DNA of 47,762 bases from Pseudomonadota bacterium (lineage in GTDB: Bacteria > Pseudomonadota > Gammaproteobacteria > Steroidobacterales > Steroidobacteraceae). A program made the translations under genes and the position numbers. The notes beneath the pieces were generated by a model that saw only the letters and a list, made by a program, of their open reading frames with translations, searched no databases and was not told where the DNA came from. The stretch is from positions 1-47,762 of the forward strand of contig JANXOV010000006.1 of assembly GCA_025357635.1 (NCBI GenBank), given 5' to 3'. Positions within the stretch are counted from its first letter, which is position 1; each line of letters starts with the position of its first letter. Below are positions 1 to 8,127 of this stretch, piece by piece.

Positions 1-642
1 GGCACGCAAGAGTTCACCGAATCTCTTCGGATCTGTGAACGAGGCCAGGTGCTTTTCCTCGGCCGGCGGCAGAGCACCGCGCAGATCGCCGGAAGGGTCG
101 CGACTGGCGCGACCGGTTGCGACGGCATACCGGAAAACGCGACTACAGTTCTGCAGGGCGCGATGCGCCGTCTCAAGATTGCCCTTGTCTTCAACCCGAC
201 GAAGGCAGGCCAGGATCTCAGGCGCCTCGATCTTTCGGATTGCCTGGCCGCCGATCCAGGGGAACAGGTACAGCTCCAGCCGGCGAATGATCTTGTCCGA
301 ATGCCCCGGCGCCCAGTTCTTGGAGAACTTATCAAACCACTCGCGCGCAATGGCCTCGAATGTATCGGCCGCGGCTTCCTTTTCCGCCTGGCGCTTTGCT
401 GACGGGTCGATGCCGTCTGCAACCTGGCGGCGGGCCTCGTCGCGACGCTCCCGGGCCTGCTTCAGTGAAACGTCCGGATACACCCCGAGCGACAGCAGCT
501 TTTCTTTACCGTCCAACCGATACTTGAATCGCCACCAGCGACCGCCGGCCGGGGTGACCTGCAAAAACAGGCCTCGATGGTCGTAAATCTTGTACGGCTT
601 TGCGCGAGGTTTTGCGGCCTTGACGGCAGTATCACTGAGCAT
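1..642 (-). CDS. Tyrosine-type site-specific integrase, P4/DUF4102 family (5' part only)
   Basis: This is a phage or genomic-island integrase that would recombine an element into the neighbouring tRNA gene. I translated the minus strand from the ATG at 642 and read 214 codons to the window edge. The protein begins MLSDTAVKAAKPRAKPYKIY and continues with GLFLQVTPAGGRWWRFKYR and LSLGVYPDVSLKQARERRDE, which is typical of the N-terminal arm-binding domain (DUF4102) of P4-like integrases. Residues from about 95 (DTFEAIAREWF) belong to the core-binding helical domain. The catalytic R-H-R-Y domain would lie outside the window and cannot be judged. The gene starts 165 bp from the 3' end of tRNA-Phe and runs in the same direction, which is the usual layout of this family. 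The family call is firm; whether the gene is intact is unknown. Confidence 0.93.
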   Translation of the reverse strand, partial: MLSDTAVKAAKPRAKPYKIYDHRGLFLQVTPAGGRWWRFKYRLDGKEKLLSLGVYPDVSLKQARERRDEARRQVADGIDPSAKRQAEKEAAADTFEAIAREWFDKFSKNWAPGHSDKIIRRLELYLFPWIGGQAIRKIEAPEILACLRRVEDKGNLETAHRALQNCSRVFRYAVATGRASRDPSGDLRGALPPAEEKHLASFTDPKRFGELLRA

Positions 643-807
643 TTTCGGGGGTAACCAAAAAATGCGCGGCCGAACTACCCCTAAAGCGTACCCAACTTAC
701 CCCTGGAAGTGGCCGGATCGTCATGGAGACGAGCTTGCCAAAAGTGACCCTAAAGCGCAATGTTTCAGCGACTTACCAACTTCTACGGACTTTAGCGGAA
801 GTGGAGG
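643..807. other. Probable attachment-site region between integrase and tRNA-Phe, with short direct repeats
   Basis: This 165-bp stretch has no credible gene. It carries the direct repeat CCCTAAAGCG at 679-688 and 748-757, and ACTTACC at 695-701 and 771-777, all in the same orientation. Short direct repeats between an integrase gene and its tRNA target are where arm-type integrase sites usually lie, so I read this as one attachment-site arm of the element. The core crossover would be in the 3' part of the tRNA gene. The matching copy at the other end of the element is outside the window, so the core cannot be defined. The site function is inference. Confidence 0.5.
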
Positions 808-883
<76 letters not shown>

Positions 884-896
884 TCGAAGGGCGGTT

Positions 897-926
897 ATTA
901 AACACGTGCAAGGCCGTGAGCGTCAA
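897..926 (-). promoter_or_regulatory. Sigma-70 promoter of tRNA-Phe
   Basis: On the minus strand TTGACG (926-921) and TTTAAT (902-897) are separated by 18 bp, and the -10 box ends 13 bp before the tRNA 5' end. This fits a short-leader stable-RNA promoter. The call rests on consensus match and position only. Confidence 0.65.
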
Positions 927-1010
927 GGAATCCCCAAAAATCAGTGACTTAACCGGGATCCATGGCCGACGTTCCAAACGGGCTATTGTCAGCCGACAGA
1001 CCGGCCAGCC

Positions 1011-2492
1011 TCAGTGTGGAATGGCCTGCATCAACAAGGCCAGCGCGTTGTCCAAGTCTGCGGCCCCGGGCGCATCACCCTTGAAGTGGCCGAGCCGCAC
1101 GACCACCAGTTCGTGGGATGGAATGATGAAGGTGAATTGGCCGCCCGCACCGGCCATGTAATACGCGTCCTTCGGCACCGGAATTTTACCGTCGCCATTG
1201 ATCCAGAAAAATCCGCCGTAGATCGGCCGGTTGTCGGCCGCCCAGGCCGGTGCGATGGTACTGACGAACTGCGTATAGCCGGCCGGCAAGATCCGCTCAC
1301 CGTTCCAAACGCCGTCCTGCAGAAATAAATTCCCCAGCCTTGCCCAATCGCGCGCCTCTGCCAGGTCATAGCCTTGCGTCAGGAAATCTCCGAACGGATC
1401 GGTTTCAATCACCATGCTGCGAACACCGATCTTGTCGAACAGGGCGCGCTGCGGAAATTCCAGATACTTCTCGCCGCGCTTCTCCACCGCCAGCCGGATC
1501 AGATAATTGACGAGCACAGGGTCGGTGTTTCGATAGCGGCCGACCGTGTGGGGCGGCCATTGCAAGGGCCGTGTCGCGGCATAGTCAAAGGAATTGATGC
1601 CGCCGGTGTACAGATAGAAGTGCTCGGGGTAGGGGCCGGCCGGGTCGAAGTCGGGGTCGTACGGGGCGCGAATACGCAAGCCGCTGGACATCCGCAGCAG
1701 GTCGGCAATGCGGATCTTGCTGCGCGGATCGGTGGGACTGTGCCATTGGGGAATGGGCGCCGGCTGCCACAAGTCGTAATCGCCGCGCTGAATCAGAACA
1801 CCCATCATCGCCGCCGTCACGCTCTTGCCCATGGACCAGCTTTCCAAGGGGGTGTGCATGCTGATGCCGGGCGCATAGCGCTCGGCGATGATGCGCCCCT
1901 TCCAGGTCACCACGAATGCCGCCGTCATGCCGGCGGGATTGGCGAACGCGGCCTCCACCGCCCGCTTCACTTTGGCATTGTCCACACCCGGCGGCGGCGG
2001 CTCCTTCGGGAGTTGGTCTCCCATCGGCCAGCGCAGCGTAGCCGCGTCCGGCAACGCTGGCTTGAATTGAACGGGGTCGAAACCCAGAGTGTCCCGGCCC
2101 ACCGGCAAGGTGACGCAGCCTTGTGAGCCGATGAATTTTGCGACCCGCAATGGCCCGCCCGGAACCTGCACGCTGACGGTCTTGTTCTCGCGATCGACCA
2201 CCGGCTTGCCCAGCCGCGCCCGCTGCGCATAGGGCGCTGTGAAATACCCTACGTTCTGCGCCGCAAATTCCGGCGTCAGGCCGGTGATGAAAACCGCCGA
2301 ACACATGACTTGCGCAAAGCCCGCTGCGTGATGCACCAGCGGATCACCCGGCGGCGGCGGCGCAGTGGTGGGCAATTCGAGCGACTTTGCGCGCGCGAGA
2401 AGCGCAGCATCCGCAGCGCCTGCCGTCGTAGTGGCGAGGCCGGCACAGCCGATGATCAGCGCGTGGAACAGTCTTTTTAGATCAAGCGGCAT
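1011..2492 (-). CDS. Serine hydrolase of the beta-lactamase (class C-like) family
   Basis: About 493 residues with an N-terminal signal sequence (hydrophobic stretch LFHALIIGCAGLATTTAGAA), so probably periplasmic. The beta-lactamase/transpeptidase fold signatures are visible: SMGK (SxxK, nucleophile Ser and Lys) in ESWSMGKSVTAAMMGVL, and YRNTD as the YxN element. The C-terminal half resembles the PF00144 group that includes NylB-like 6-aminohexanoate-dimer hydrolases and esterases. The substrate cannot be predicted. About 170 residues before the hydrolase domain are not recognised. The start at 2492 is preferred over the ATG at 2498 because AGAGGA then sits 7 nt upstream. It is co-directional with the tRNA gene and lies behind the terminator of the glyQS operon, with its own putative promoter. 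Confidence 0.85.
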   Translation of the reverse strand: MPLDLKRLFHALIIGCAGLATTTAGAADAALLARAKSLELPTTAPPPPGDPLVHHAAGFAQVMCSAVFITGLTPEFAAQNVGYFTAPYAQRARLGKPVVDRENKTVSVQVPGGPLRVAKFIGSQGCVTLPVGRDTLGFDPVQFKPALPDAATLRWPMGDQLPKEPPPPGVDNAKVKRAVEAAFANPAGMTAAFVVTWKGRIIAERYAPGISMHTPLESWSMGKSVTAAMMGVLIQRGDYDLWQPAPIPQWHSPTDPRSKIRIADLLRMSSGLRIRAPYDPDFDPAGPYPEHFYLYTGGINSFDYAATRPLQWPPHTVGRYRNTDPVLVNYLIRLAVEKRGEKYLEFPQRALFDKIGVRSMVIETDPFGDFLTQGYDLAEARDWARLGNLFLQDGVWNGERILPAGYTQFVSTIAPAWAADNRPIYGGFFWINGDGKIPVPKDAYYMAGAGGQFTFIIPSHELVVVRLGHFKGDAPGAADLDNALALLMQAIPH

Positions 2493-2518
2493 CGGCATGT
2501 CCTCTGGTCCGATTCAAT

Positions 2519-2548
2519 CGTATGTGGAATTCAGAATGCACGTGTCAA
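2519..2548 (-). promoter_or_regulatory. Putative promoter of the serine hydrolase gene
   Basis: A perfect TTGACA lies at 2548-2543 on the minus strand. The -10 element at 17-18 bp spacing is poor (ACATAC or CATACG). It lies 27-50 bp upstream of the chosen start. The -35 is strong and the -10 weak, so this is tentative. Confidence 0.4.
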
Positions 2549-2570
2549 AAAACGATGCGCCGCCGGCGCA
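2547..2570 (-). terminator. Rho-independent terminator after the glyQ-glyS-plsC operon
   Basis: On the minus strand TGCGCC-GGC-GGCGCA (2570-2556) forms a 6-bp GC stem. After 3 nt it is followed by a run of six T (2552-2547). It lies 14 bp after the acyltransferase stop codon. The short loop and clear T-run support intrinsic termination. Confidence 0.7.
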
Positions 2571-2583
2571 ACCTCGCGCCGCT

Positions 2584-3291
2584 TCAAGCGCGCAACCTCG
2601 CCACGCTTGCCTCGATCCACGCCTGCACTTTCTCGCCCGTCGCGCGCGCATCGCCGGGCACCGGATCGATCGGCGGCCCGAAAACCAGGCGAATGACGCC
2701 CGGCTTCTTCAGCAAGCCGCGCCGCGGCCAGAAATCCCCTGCGTTGTGCGCCACCGGTATGATCTGGGTGTGGGTTTGCATGGCGAGCAGCGGGCCGCCG
2801 GAGCCGTAGCGGCGTGTCTGTCCCGGCGCCATGCGCGTGCCTTCAGGGAAGACCACGACCCACAGACCGCGCGACAACCGCTCGCGTCCCTGTTCGACCA
2901 CCTGATTGATGGCCGTCTGACCGCCGCTGCGGTTGATGGCGATGGGGCGCAGCGCCGCCAGTCCCCAACCCAGCAAGGGAATCCACATCAGTTCACGCTT
3001 CAGCACCCAGGCGGCCGGAGGCAGCAGCGCCATCATCGAAATCGTCTCCCAGGCGGATGAATGCTTCCACAGCGTGACGTAGTTGCCGGGCGGCACGTCG
3101 TCCCAGCCCTCGATGCGGTGAGACAGGCCGCAGGTGACCTTCAATACCCACAAAACCACATTGGCGTAGCGGCTGGCGGTTGCGTAGCGGTAGCGGTACG
3201 GCAGAACCACGGTGCAAGCGATGACGAACCCGCACAGAAGTGTGAAGCTGAATAAAAAAGTGGTGAACAGAAGCGAGCGCAGATATTGCAT
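2584..3291 (-). CDS. 1-acyl-sn-glycerol-3-phosphate acyltransferase family protein (PlsC-like)
   Basis: A 235-residue membrane-associated acyltransferase of the LPLAT/PlsC family, which moves an acyl chain onto lysophosphatidate or a related lipid. An N-terminal membrane helix (residues about 5-30) precedes the block LWKHSSAWETISM, the family's H(X)4 motif with Glu in place of the classical Asp, as is common in proteobacterial relatives. Then come PIAINRSGG (motif II region) and VVFPEGTRMAPGQ (the FPEGTR substrate-binding motif). It starts 10 bp after the glyS stop, so it is the last gene of the glyQ-glyS operon. In many gammaproteobacteria gmhB sits between glyS and this gene; here it is absent. 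The exact acyl acceptor is unknown. Confidence 0.9.
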   Translation of the reverse strand: MQYLRSLLFTTFLFSFTLLCGFVIACTVVLPYRYRYATASRYANVVLWVLKVTCGLSHRIEGWDDVPPGNYVTLWKHSSAWETISMMALLPPAAWVLKRELMWIPLLGWGLAALRPIAINRSGGQTAINQVVEQGRERLSRGLWVVVFPEGTRMAPGQTRRYGSGGPLLAMQTHTQIIPVAHNAGDFWPRRGLLKKPGVIRLVFGPPIDPVPGDARATGEKVQAWIEASVARLRA

Positions 3292-3301
3292 GGGGTCCGT
3301 G

Positions 3302-5398
3302 TCAACCGGGCAATCGCGCCAGATCGGCCACCCCGCTGAACAGCACGCGAAGCTCCGTCAGCAGGGCCAGTCGGTTGTTGCGGCGACCGGCGTTCTCATC
3401 CATCACCATCACCCTGTCGAAAAAAGCGTCGACGCTCGCCCGCAATGAGGTGAGCGAACTCAGCGCATCGCGGTAGCGGCGCCTGGCGATGAAGCTTTCC
3501 ACTTGCGGGCGCACTTGTCCCAGCATCGCGTGCAGTTCGTGCTCGGCACTCTCAGTGAACAGGCTCGGGTCGACCTGGGTCTGCGAATCGGCGCCGGTCT
3601 TTTTCAGAATGTTGCCGATGCGCTTGTTGGCGGCCGCCAGGTTCGGCGCGTCCGGCAACCTGAGAAAGTCGCGCAGCGCGGTCAGCCGCGAATCGATGTC
3701 CACCGGTGAGCGAGTCTCACTCGCCAGTACCGCATCGAGCATCTCGCTGCTGATGCCATCGCCCCTATCAGCGTACATCCCGCGCAGCCGCTCGATCAGG
3801 AACACGTAGCTTTCACCGGCTGCCGCCTCGCGCTGCACCGGCTGATTGGCCGCGGCGGAGGCGAGCAACTGCGCCAGGTCGATGTCCAGCTTCGCATCCA
3901 GCAGAATCCGCAGGATGCCCAATGCCGCGCGGCGCAGCGCGAACGGATCCTTGGTGCCGGTGGGCTTCTGATCGATGGCAAAGATTCCCGTCAATGTATC
4001 GATGCGGTCGGCGAGCGCCAAAGCCTGGCCCGCCTTGCTTGCCGGCAACCGGTCGGCTGCGAAGCGCGGCCGGTATTGCTCCTCGAGCGCGATCGCCACT
4101 TCCTCTGGCAGGCCTTCGGCCAAGGCGTAATAGCGGCCCATGGTTCCTTGCAAGTCGGGAAACTCATTGACCATCGCGGTCATGAGATCCGCCTTGCACA
4201 ATTGTGCCGCGGCGCCCGCCGCCTCGCCTGCCTTGAGCGCGGCGCCGAGCAATTCCGCCAGCACTTTCACACGCTGCGTCTTGTGCGCGTACGAACCCAG
4301 CCTGGTCTGAAAGGTGACGCGCTCCAATTGGGCGGCGTGCTGCGCCAGAGTCAGTCGCCGATCCTGTTCCCAGAAGAAGGCCGCATCGCTCAGGCGCGGG
4401 CGCACGACGCGTTCATTGCCCTTGCGCACCTGTTCCGGATCGCGGCTCTTGATGTTGCTGACGGTGATGAAATGGCGGGTCAGCACGCCTTGTTCGGTCT
4501 GCACTGGGAAATAGCGCTGATGATGCTGAACGGTGGAGATGACCACTTCGCGAGGCAGCGCCAGGAAGCGCTCTTCAAACTGGGCGGCGATGGGCACCGG
4601 CCATTCCACCAGCGCGGTCACTTCGCTGAGCAGCTCTTCGTTGATCACGGCCTTGTACCGCGCGCTCGTGCCGCTGCCGTTGTCGTCTGCAAGATCGGCC
4701 GCCAGCCGGCGCACGCGCCGCTTGATCAGCTCGCGGCGCGCACGTGGATCGGCGATGACCTTGGCGCGTTTCAGCGCCGCTTCATAGACGGCCGGCATGT
4801 CCAGGCTGATGGGTTTGGGTGCATGAAAGCGGTGACCGTAGGTGATGCGGCCGGTGGGCAGGCCCAGGATCTGCGCGTCGATCACCTCGGCGCCGTACAG
4901 CAGCACCGCCCAGTGCACCGGCCGTACAAACTCCACCGTGTTGGCGCCCCAACGCATGCGCTTGGGGATGGGCAGCGCCGCGAGCGCTTGTGAAATGATG
5001 CCCGGCAGCAGACTCACCGTCGGCGCACCGCGTTCGGTGCCGCGATAAACCAGCCAGGCACCCTTGTCGGTCTGCAATGATTCCAGCTGCGCCACATCCA
5101 CCCCGCAGCTGCGAGCAAAGGCGCTTGCCGCCTGTGTCGGCGCACCCCGCGCATCGCGGGCATTGTTCAACGGCGGCCCGCGCCGTTCCAGGGTGCGGTC
5201 CGGTTGCCTGTCGGTCAGATTCTGAATGAGCACCGCCAGCCGCCGCGGCGTGGCAAAGCGGCGCGCAATGCCGCCGGCAACGCCCGCATCCTGAAGGCCT
5301 TGGGCAATGCCCTCGAACAGCGCAATGCTCAAGGGTTCCAGCGCCTTGGGCGGCATTTCCTCCACGCCCAATTCAAACAAAAAATCATGCACGGCCAT
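3302..5398 (-). CDS. glyS: Glycine--tRNA ligase beta subunit
   Basis: A 698-residue beta subunit of the bacterial alpha2beta2 glycyl-tRNA synthetase, close to the usual 690 residues. It starts [20 protein letters not shown], the typical N terminus, and has the family segments RMRWG...FVRPVHW, HHQRYFPV and FPDLQGTMGRYYA (HD-like domain). A C-terminal anticodon-binding DALR-like region ends in FFDRVMVMDENAGRRNNRLALL. Its ATG overlaps the glyQ stop by one base (TAATG), so the two subunits are translationally coupled, as expected for an obligate complex. No defects were seen. Confidence 0.98.
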   Translation of the reverse strand: MAVHDFLFELGVEEMPPKALEPLSIALFEGIAQGLQDAGVAGGIARRFATPRRLAVLIQNLTDRQPDRTLERRGPPLNNARDARGAPTQAASAFARSCGVDVAQLESLQTDKGAWLVYRGTERGAPTVSLLPGIISQALAALPIPKRMRWGANTVEFVRPVHWAVLLYGAEVIDAQILGLPTGRITYGHRFHAPKPISLDMPAVYEAALKRAKVIADPRARRELIKRRVRRLAADLADDNGSGTSARYKAVINEELLSEVTALVEWPVPIAAQFEERFLALPREVVISTVQHHQRYFPVQTEQGVLTRHFITVSNIKSRDPEQVRKGNERVVRPRLSDAAFFWEQDRRLTLAQHAAQLERVTFQTRLGSYAHKTQRVKVLAELLGAALKAGEAAGAAAQLCKADLMTAMVNEFPDLQGTMGRYYALAEGLPEEVAIALEEQYRPRFAADRLPASKAGQALALADRIDTLTGIFAIDQKPTGTKDPFALRRAALGILRILLDAKLDIDLAQLLASAAANQPVQREAAAGESYVFLIERLRGMYADRGDGISSEMLDAVLASETRSPVDIDSRLTALRDFLRLPDAPNLAAANKRIGNILKKTGADSQTQVDPSLFTESAEHELHAMLGQVRPQVESFIARRRYRDALSSLTSLRASVDAFFDRVMVMDENAGRRNNRLALLTELRVLFSGVADLARLPG

Positions 5399-6318
5399 TA
5401 CGCCACCTTGGCCGGAGTTGCGTTTTTCAGCAGCGGAAAGCCCAGGGCTTCACGGCTGTCACGAAAACTCTCGGCCACGGCACGCGCCAGCGTGCGCACG
5501 CGCAGAATGAAGCGCTGACGTTCGGTGACGGAAATCGCGCGGCGCGAGTCGAGCAGATTGAAGGTGTGCGAGGCCTTGAGCATTTTCTCGTACGCGGGAA
5601 GGACCAGCTTTTCGCCCAGCAGCCGCTGGCAATCGGCTTCGAAAAAATCGAACTGCGTCAGGAGCGCCGCGACATCGGCCTGCTCGAAGTTGAACTTCGA
5701 CTGCTCGACCTCGTTCTGATGGAACACATCGCCGTAAGTGGTCCGCCCGAAGGGTCCATCAGTCCAGACGATGTCGAAAATGCTTTCCTTGCCCTGCAGA
5801 TACATCGCCAGCCGCTCCAGTCCGTAGGTCAGCTCGCCCATGACGGGGCGGCAATCCAGGCCGCCGACCTGCTGGAAGTAAGTGAACTGCGAAATCTCCA
5901 TGCCGTTCAACCACACTTCCCAGCCCAGGCCCCAGGCGCCCAGCGTCGGCGATTCCCAGTTGTCCTCAACGAATCGAATGTCATGCACCAAGGGATCCAG
6001 ACCCAGACGGCGCAGCGATCCGATGTACAGGTCCATCAACTCATCGGGCGAGGGTTTGATCGCGACTTGAAATTGATAATAGTGCTGCAGCCGAAACGGG
6101 TTCTCGCCGTAGCGTCCGTCGGTGGGACGGCGGGAGGCTTGAACATACGCGGCGCTCCAGGGCTCCGGACCCACTGCCCGAAGAAAAGTGGCAGGATGAA
6201 AAGTCCCGGCGCCCATTTCCTGGTCGTAGGGCTGCAGGATCACGCAACCCTGCTCGGACCAGTACGACTGCAACTGGAAAATCAGCCCCTGAAAGGTTTC
6301 CGGCTTCTTGTTGGCCAT
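5398..6318 (-). CDS. glyQ: Glycine--tRNA ligase alpha subunit
   Basis: A 306-residue catalytic alpha subunit of glycyl-tRNA synthetase (303 in E. coli). It charges tRNA-Gly together with GlyS. The family N terminus [20 protein letters not shown] is visible, followed by [20 protein letters not shown], which includes class II motif elements, and later [13 protein letters not shown]-type and TYFQQVGG segments. I chose the ATG at 6318 ([11 protein letters not shown]), which gives the family's normal length; an in-frame ATG at 6333 would add five residues. It is the first gene of glyQ-glyS-plsC. Confidence 0.97.
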   Translation of the reverse strand: MANKKPETFQGLIFQLQSYWSEQGCVILQPYDQEMGAGTFHPATFLRAVGPEPWSAAYVQASRRPTDGRYGENPFRLQHYYQFQVAIKPSPDELMDLYIGSLRRLGLDPLVHDIRFVEDNWESPTLGAWGLGWEVWLNGMEISQFTYFQQVGGLDCRPVMGELTYGLERLAMYLQGKESIFDIVWTDGPFGRTTYGDVFHQNEVEQSKFNFEQADVAALLTQFDFFEADCQRLLGEKLVLPAYEKMLKASHTFNLLDSRRAISVTERQRFILRVRTLARAVAESFRDSREALGFPLLKNATPAKVA

Positions 6319-6348
6319 CGTCGCTCTTGGCATTGCGCAAAGTCGGCA

Positions 6349-6354
6349 AGTATA
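6349..6354 (-). promoter_or_regulatory. -10 box of the glyQ promoter
   Basis: TATACT on the minus strand, followed by TGCC, lies 30 bp upstream of the glyQ ATG. It resembles the TATACTTGCG-type -10 regions found at several other genes in this window. No good -35 is visible. Confidence 0.5.
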
Positions 6355-6417
6355 ACGAGGTGCAGAAGGCTTTAACGCATGGTCCTCATGCACCGAATCA
6401 GCTCATTCTGGCGCGTA

Positions 6418-6434
6418 TGCACTATAATCGGGCG
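6418..6434 (+). promoter_or_regulatory. NtrC-like site overlapping a perfect sigma-70 -10 box upstream of glnA
   Basis: The sequence TGCACTATAATCGGGCG has a good left NtrC half-site (TGCACTA) and a weak right half (4 of 7 to TGGTGCA). Inside it, TATAAT occupies 6423-6428. This recalls the enteric glnA arrangement, in which a sigma-70 promoter is repressed by NtrC bound over it. No recognisable -35 was found. Confidence 0.5.
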
Positions 6435-6449
6435 TCCGGCATCGCGGCG

Positions 6450-6466
6450 TGCACCAGAATAATGCA
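6450..6466 (+). promoter_or_regulatory. NtrC binding site (enhancer) upstream of glnA
   Basis: TGCACCA-GAA-TAATGCA matches the 17-bp NtrC palindrome TGCACCA-N3-TGGTGCA fully in the left half and 5 of 7 in the right half. It lies about 55-70 bp upstream of the sigma-54 -24 element, a workable enhancer position. ntrB and ntrC are two genes downstream of glnA. Confidence 0.68.
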
Positions 6467-6518
6467 GGTATTGCAGTGATGACTTTGCAAGTCCTTGATT
6501 CGCAGTGAAACGGGGGCG

Positions 6519-6534
6519 TGGCACGCTCGATGCA
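6519..6534 (+). promoter_or_regulatory. Sigma-54 promoter of glnA
   Basis: TGGCACG-CTCG-ATGCA has the invariant GG (-24) and GC (-12) at the correct spacing and matches the RpoN consensus TGGCACG-N4-TTGCA with one mismatch. Transcription would start near 6545, giving a leader of about 55 nt before the glnA ATG. Confidence 0.8.
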
Positions 6535-6598
6535 CTTGTGTGGACTCCGGCCACGGCCGGCCCAACAAGCAACCCTTTGCAGATTCTCGGAGAACGAT

Positions 6599-8008
6599 AT
6601 GACTGCCGCTGATGTTCTGAAATTGCTCAAGGAAAAAGAAGTTAAGTTCGTCGATCTTCGCTTTACTGACACGATTGGAAAAGAACAGCACGTGACCATC
6701 CCGGCGCGGGTGGTCGACGAAGAGTTTTTCAAAGACGGCAAGATGTTCGATGGCTCCTCGATTGCCGGTTGGAAAGGCATCAATGAGTCGGACATGATCC
6801 TGATGCCGGATTCGCAGACCGCGGTCATCGACCCGTTCTTCGAAGAGACGACGGTGAACCTGCGGTGCGACATCATCGAACCGATGACCATGCAAGGTTA
6901 CAGCCGCGATCCACGCTCGCTGGCCAAGCGCGCCGAGGCCTATCTGAAATCCACCGGCATCGCCGACTCGGCGCTGTTCGGGCCGGAAAACGAATTCTTC
7001 ATTTTCGACACTGTGAAATGGAGCGCCGAAATGCGCGGCTGCTTTGCCGAAATCGATTCGGTGCAGGGCGCCTGGAACTCCGGCAAGGACTATGAAGACG
7101 GCAACAAGGGTCACCGTCCCGGAATCAAGGGTGGCTACTTTCCCGTCCCGCCGGTGGACGCCTTTCAGGACATCCGCAGCGCCATGTGCATGGCACTGGA
7201 AGAGATGGGCTTGAAAACCGAGGTGCACCATCACGAAGTGGCCACCGGCGGTCAATGCGAAATCGGCGTCAATGCCAACACGCTGACCAAGAAAGCCGAT
7301 GAAGTGCAGATTCTCAAATACGCGCTGCAAAACGTCGGCCACGGCTATGGCAAGACCGTCACCTTCATGCCCAAGCCCTTAGTGGGCGACAACGGCAGCG
7401 GCATGCACGTGCATCAATCCTTGCAGAAGGACGGCAAGGCGCTGTTCGCCGGCGACAAGTACGGCGGGCTGTCCGACATTGCGCTGTACTATATCGGCGG
7501 CATCATCAAGCACGCGCGCGCCATCAATGCTTTCACCAACGCAAGCACCAACAGCTACAAGCGTCTGGTGCCCGGTTTCGAAGCGCCGGTCATGCTGGCC
7601 TACTCGGCCCGCAACCGCTCTGCCTCGATCCGCATTCCCTGGGTGTCCAACCCGAAGGCGCGCCGCATCGAAGTGCGTTTCCCGGACTCCACCGCGAATC
7701 CGTATTTCGCCTTCGCATCGATGATGATGGCGGGGCTCGACGGCATTCAGAACAAGATCCACCCCGGCGATCCGGCCGACAAGGATTTGTACGACCTTGA
7801 GCCCGAGGAAGCCAAGCACATTCCAACCGTTTGCCACGCGCTGGACATGGCACTGGAGCACCTGGACAAGGACCGCGGCTTCCTCAAGGCCGGCGGCGTC
7901 TTCACCGACGATGTCATCGATGCGTACATCGAACTGAAGATGAAGGATGTCACGCGCCTGCGCATGACCACTCATCCGATTGAGTTCGACATGTACTACA
8001 GCTTGTAA
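6599..8008 (+). CDS. glnA: Type I glutamine synthetase
   Basis: A 469-residue enzyme, exactly the usual GSI-beta length, that makes glutamine from glutamate, ammonia and ATP as a dodecamer. I chose the ATG at 6599 because GGAG lies 7 nt upstream and the product starts [20 protein letters not shown]. Visible motifs include [23 protein letters not shown] (metal ligands), [25 protein letters not shown] (ATP/metal), [23 protein letters not shown] and [19 protein letters not shown] carries Tyr398, the equivalent of the GlnE adenylylation site, so covalent regulation by adenylylation is likely. Transcription appears to be controlled by NtrC through the upstream sites. Confidence 0.99.
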   Translation: MTAADVLKLLKEKEVKFVDLRFTDTIGKEQHVTIPARVVDEEFFKDGKMFDGSSIAGWKGINESDMILMPDSQTAVIDPFFEETTVNLRCDIIEPMTMQGYSRDPRSLAKRAEAYLKSTGIADSALFGPENEFFIFDTVKWSAEMRGCFAEIDSVQGAWNSGKDYEDGNKGHRPGIKGGYFPVPPVDAFQDIRSAMCMALEEMGLKTEVHHHEVATGGQCEIGVNANTLTKKADEVQILKYALQNVGHGYGKTVTFMPKPLVGDNGSGMHVHQSLQKDGKALFAGDKYGGLSDIALYYIGGIIKHARAINAFTNASTNSYKRLVPGFEAPVMLAYSARNRSASIRIPWVSNPKARRIEVRFPDSTANPYFAFASMMMAGLDGIQNKIHPGDPADKDLYDLEPEEAKHIPTVCHALDMALEHLDKDRGFLKAGGVFTDDVIDAYIELKMKDVTRLRMTTHPIEFDMYYSL

Positions 8009-8021
8009 GGTTGAACTGGGG

Positions 8022-8054
8022 CGCTAAGGGCTTGAAGCAAAGCTTGCCTTAGCG
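8022..8054 (+). other. Stem-loop after glnA
   Basis: CGCTAAGG (8022-8029) pairs with CCTTAGCG (8047-8054) around a 17-nt loop that holds a further small GCTT/AAGC pairing. It lies just before the stronger terminator hairpin and may protect the glnA 3' end or act as part of a tandem terminator. Confidence 0.5.
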
Positions 8055-8057
8055 TTA

Positions 8058-8092
8058 GGTGACGGCGGTCACGCCGCCGTCACCTTGTTTTG
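8058..8092 (+). terminator. Intrinsic terminator of glnA
   Basis: GGTGACGGCGG pairs perfectly with CCGCCGTCACC over 11 bp around the loop TCACG. TTGTTTTG follows. This separates glnA from the DUF4124-ntrBC genes, although readthrough is possible. Confidence 0.8.
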
Positions 8093-8113
8093 TCGCCGGG
8101 AGCGGTTTAGGGC

Positions 8114-8119
8114 TATGCT
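8114..8119 (+). promoter_or_regulatory. -10 box close to the DUF4124 gene start
   Basis: TATGCT lies 8 bp before the ATG at 8128. It is the first promoter-like element after the glnA terminator. The predicted transcript would have almost no leader. No good -35 was identified. Confidence 0.4.
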
Positions 8120-8127
8120 TCATAACC

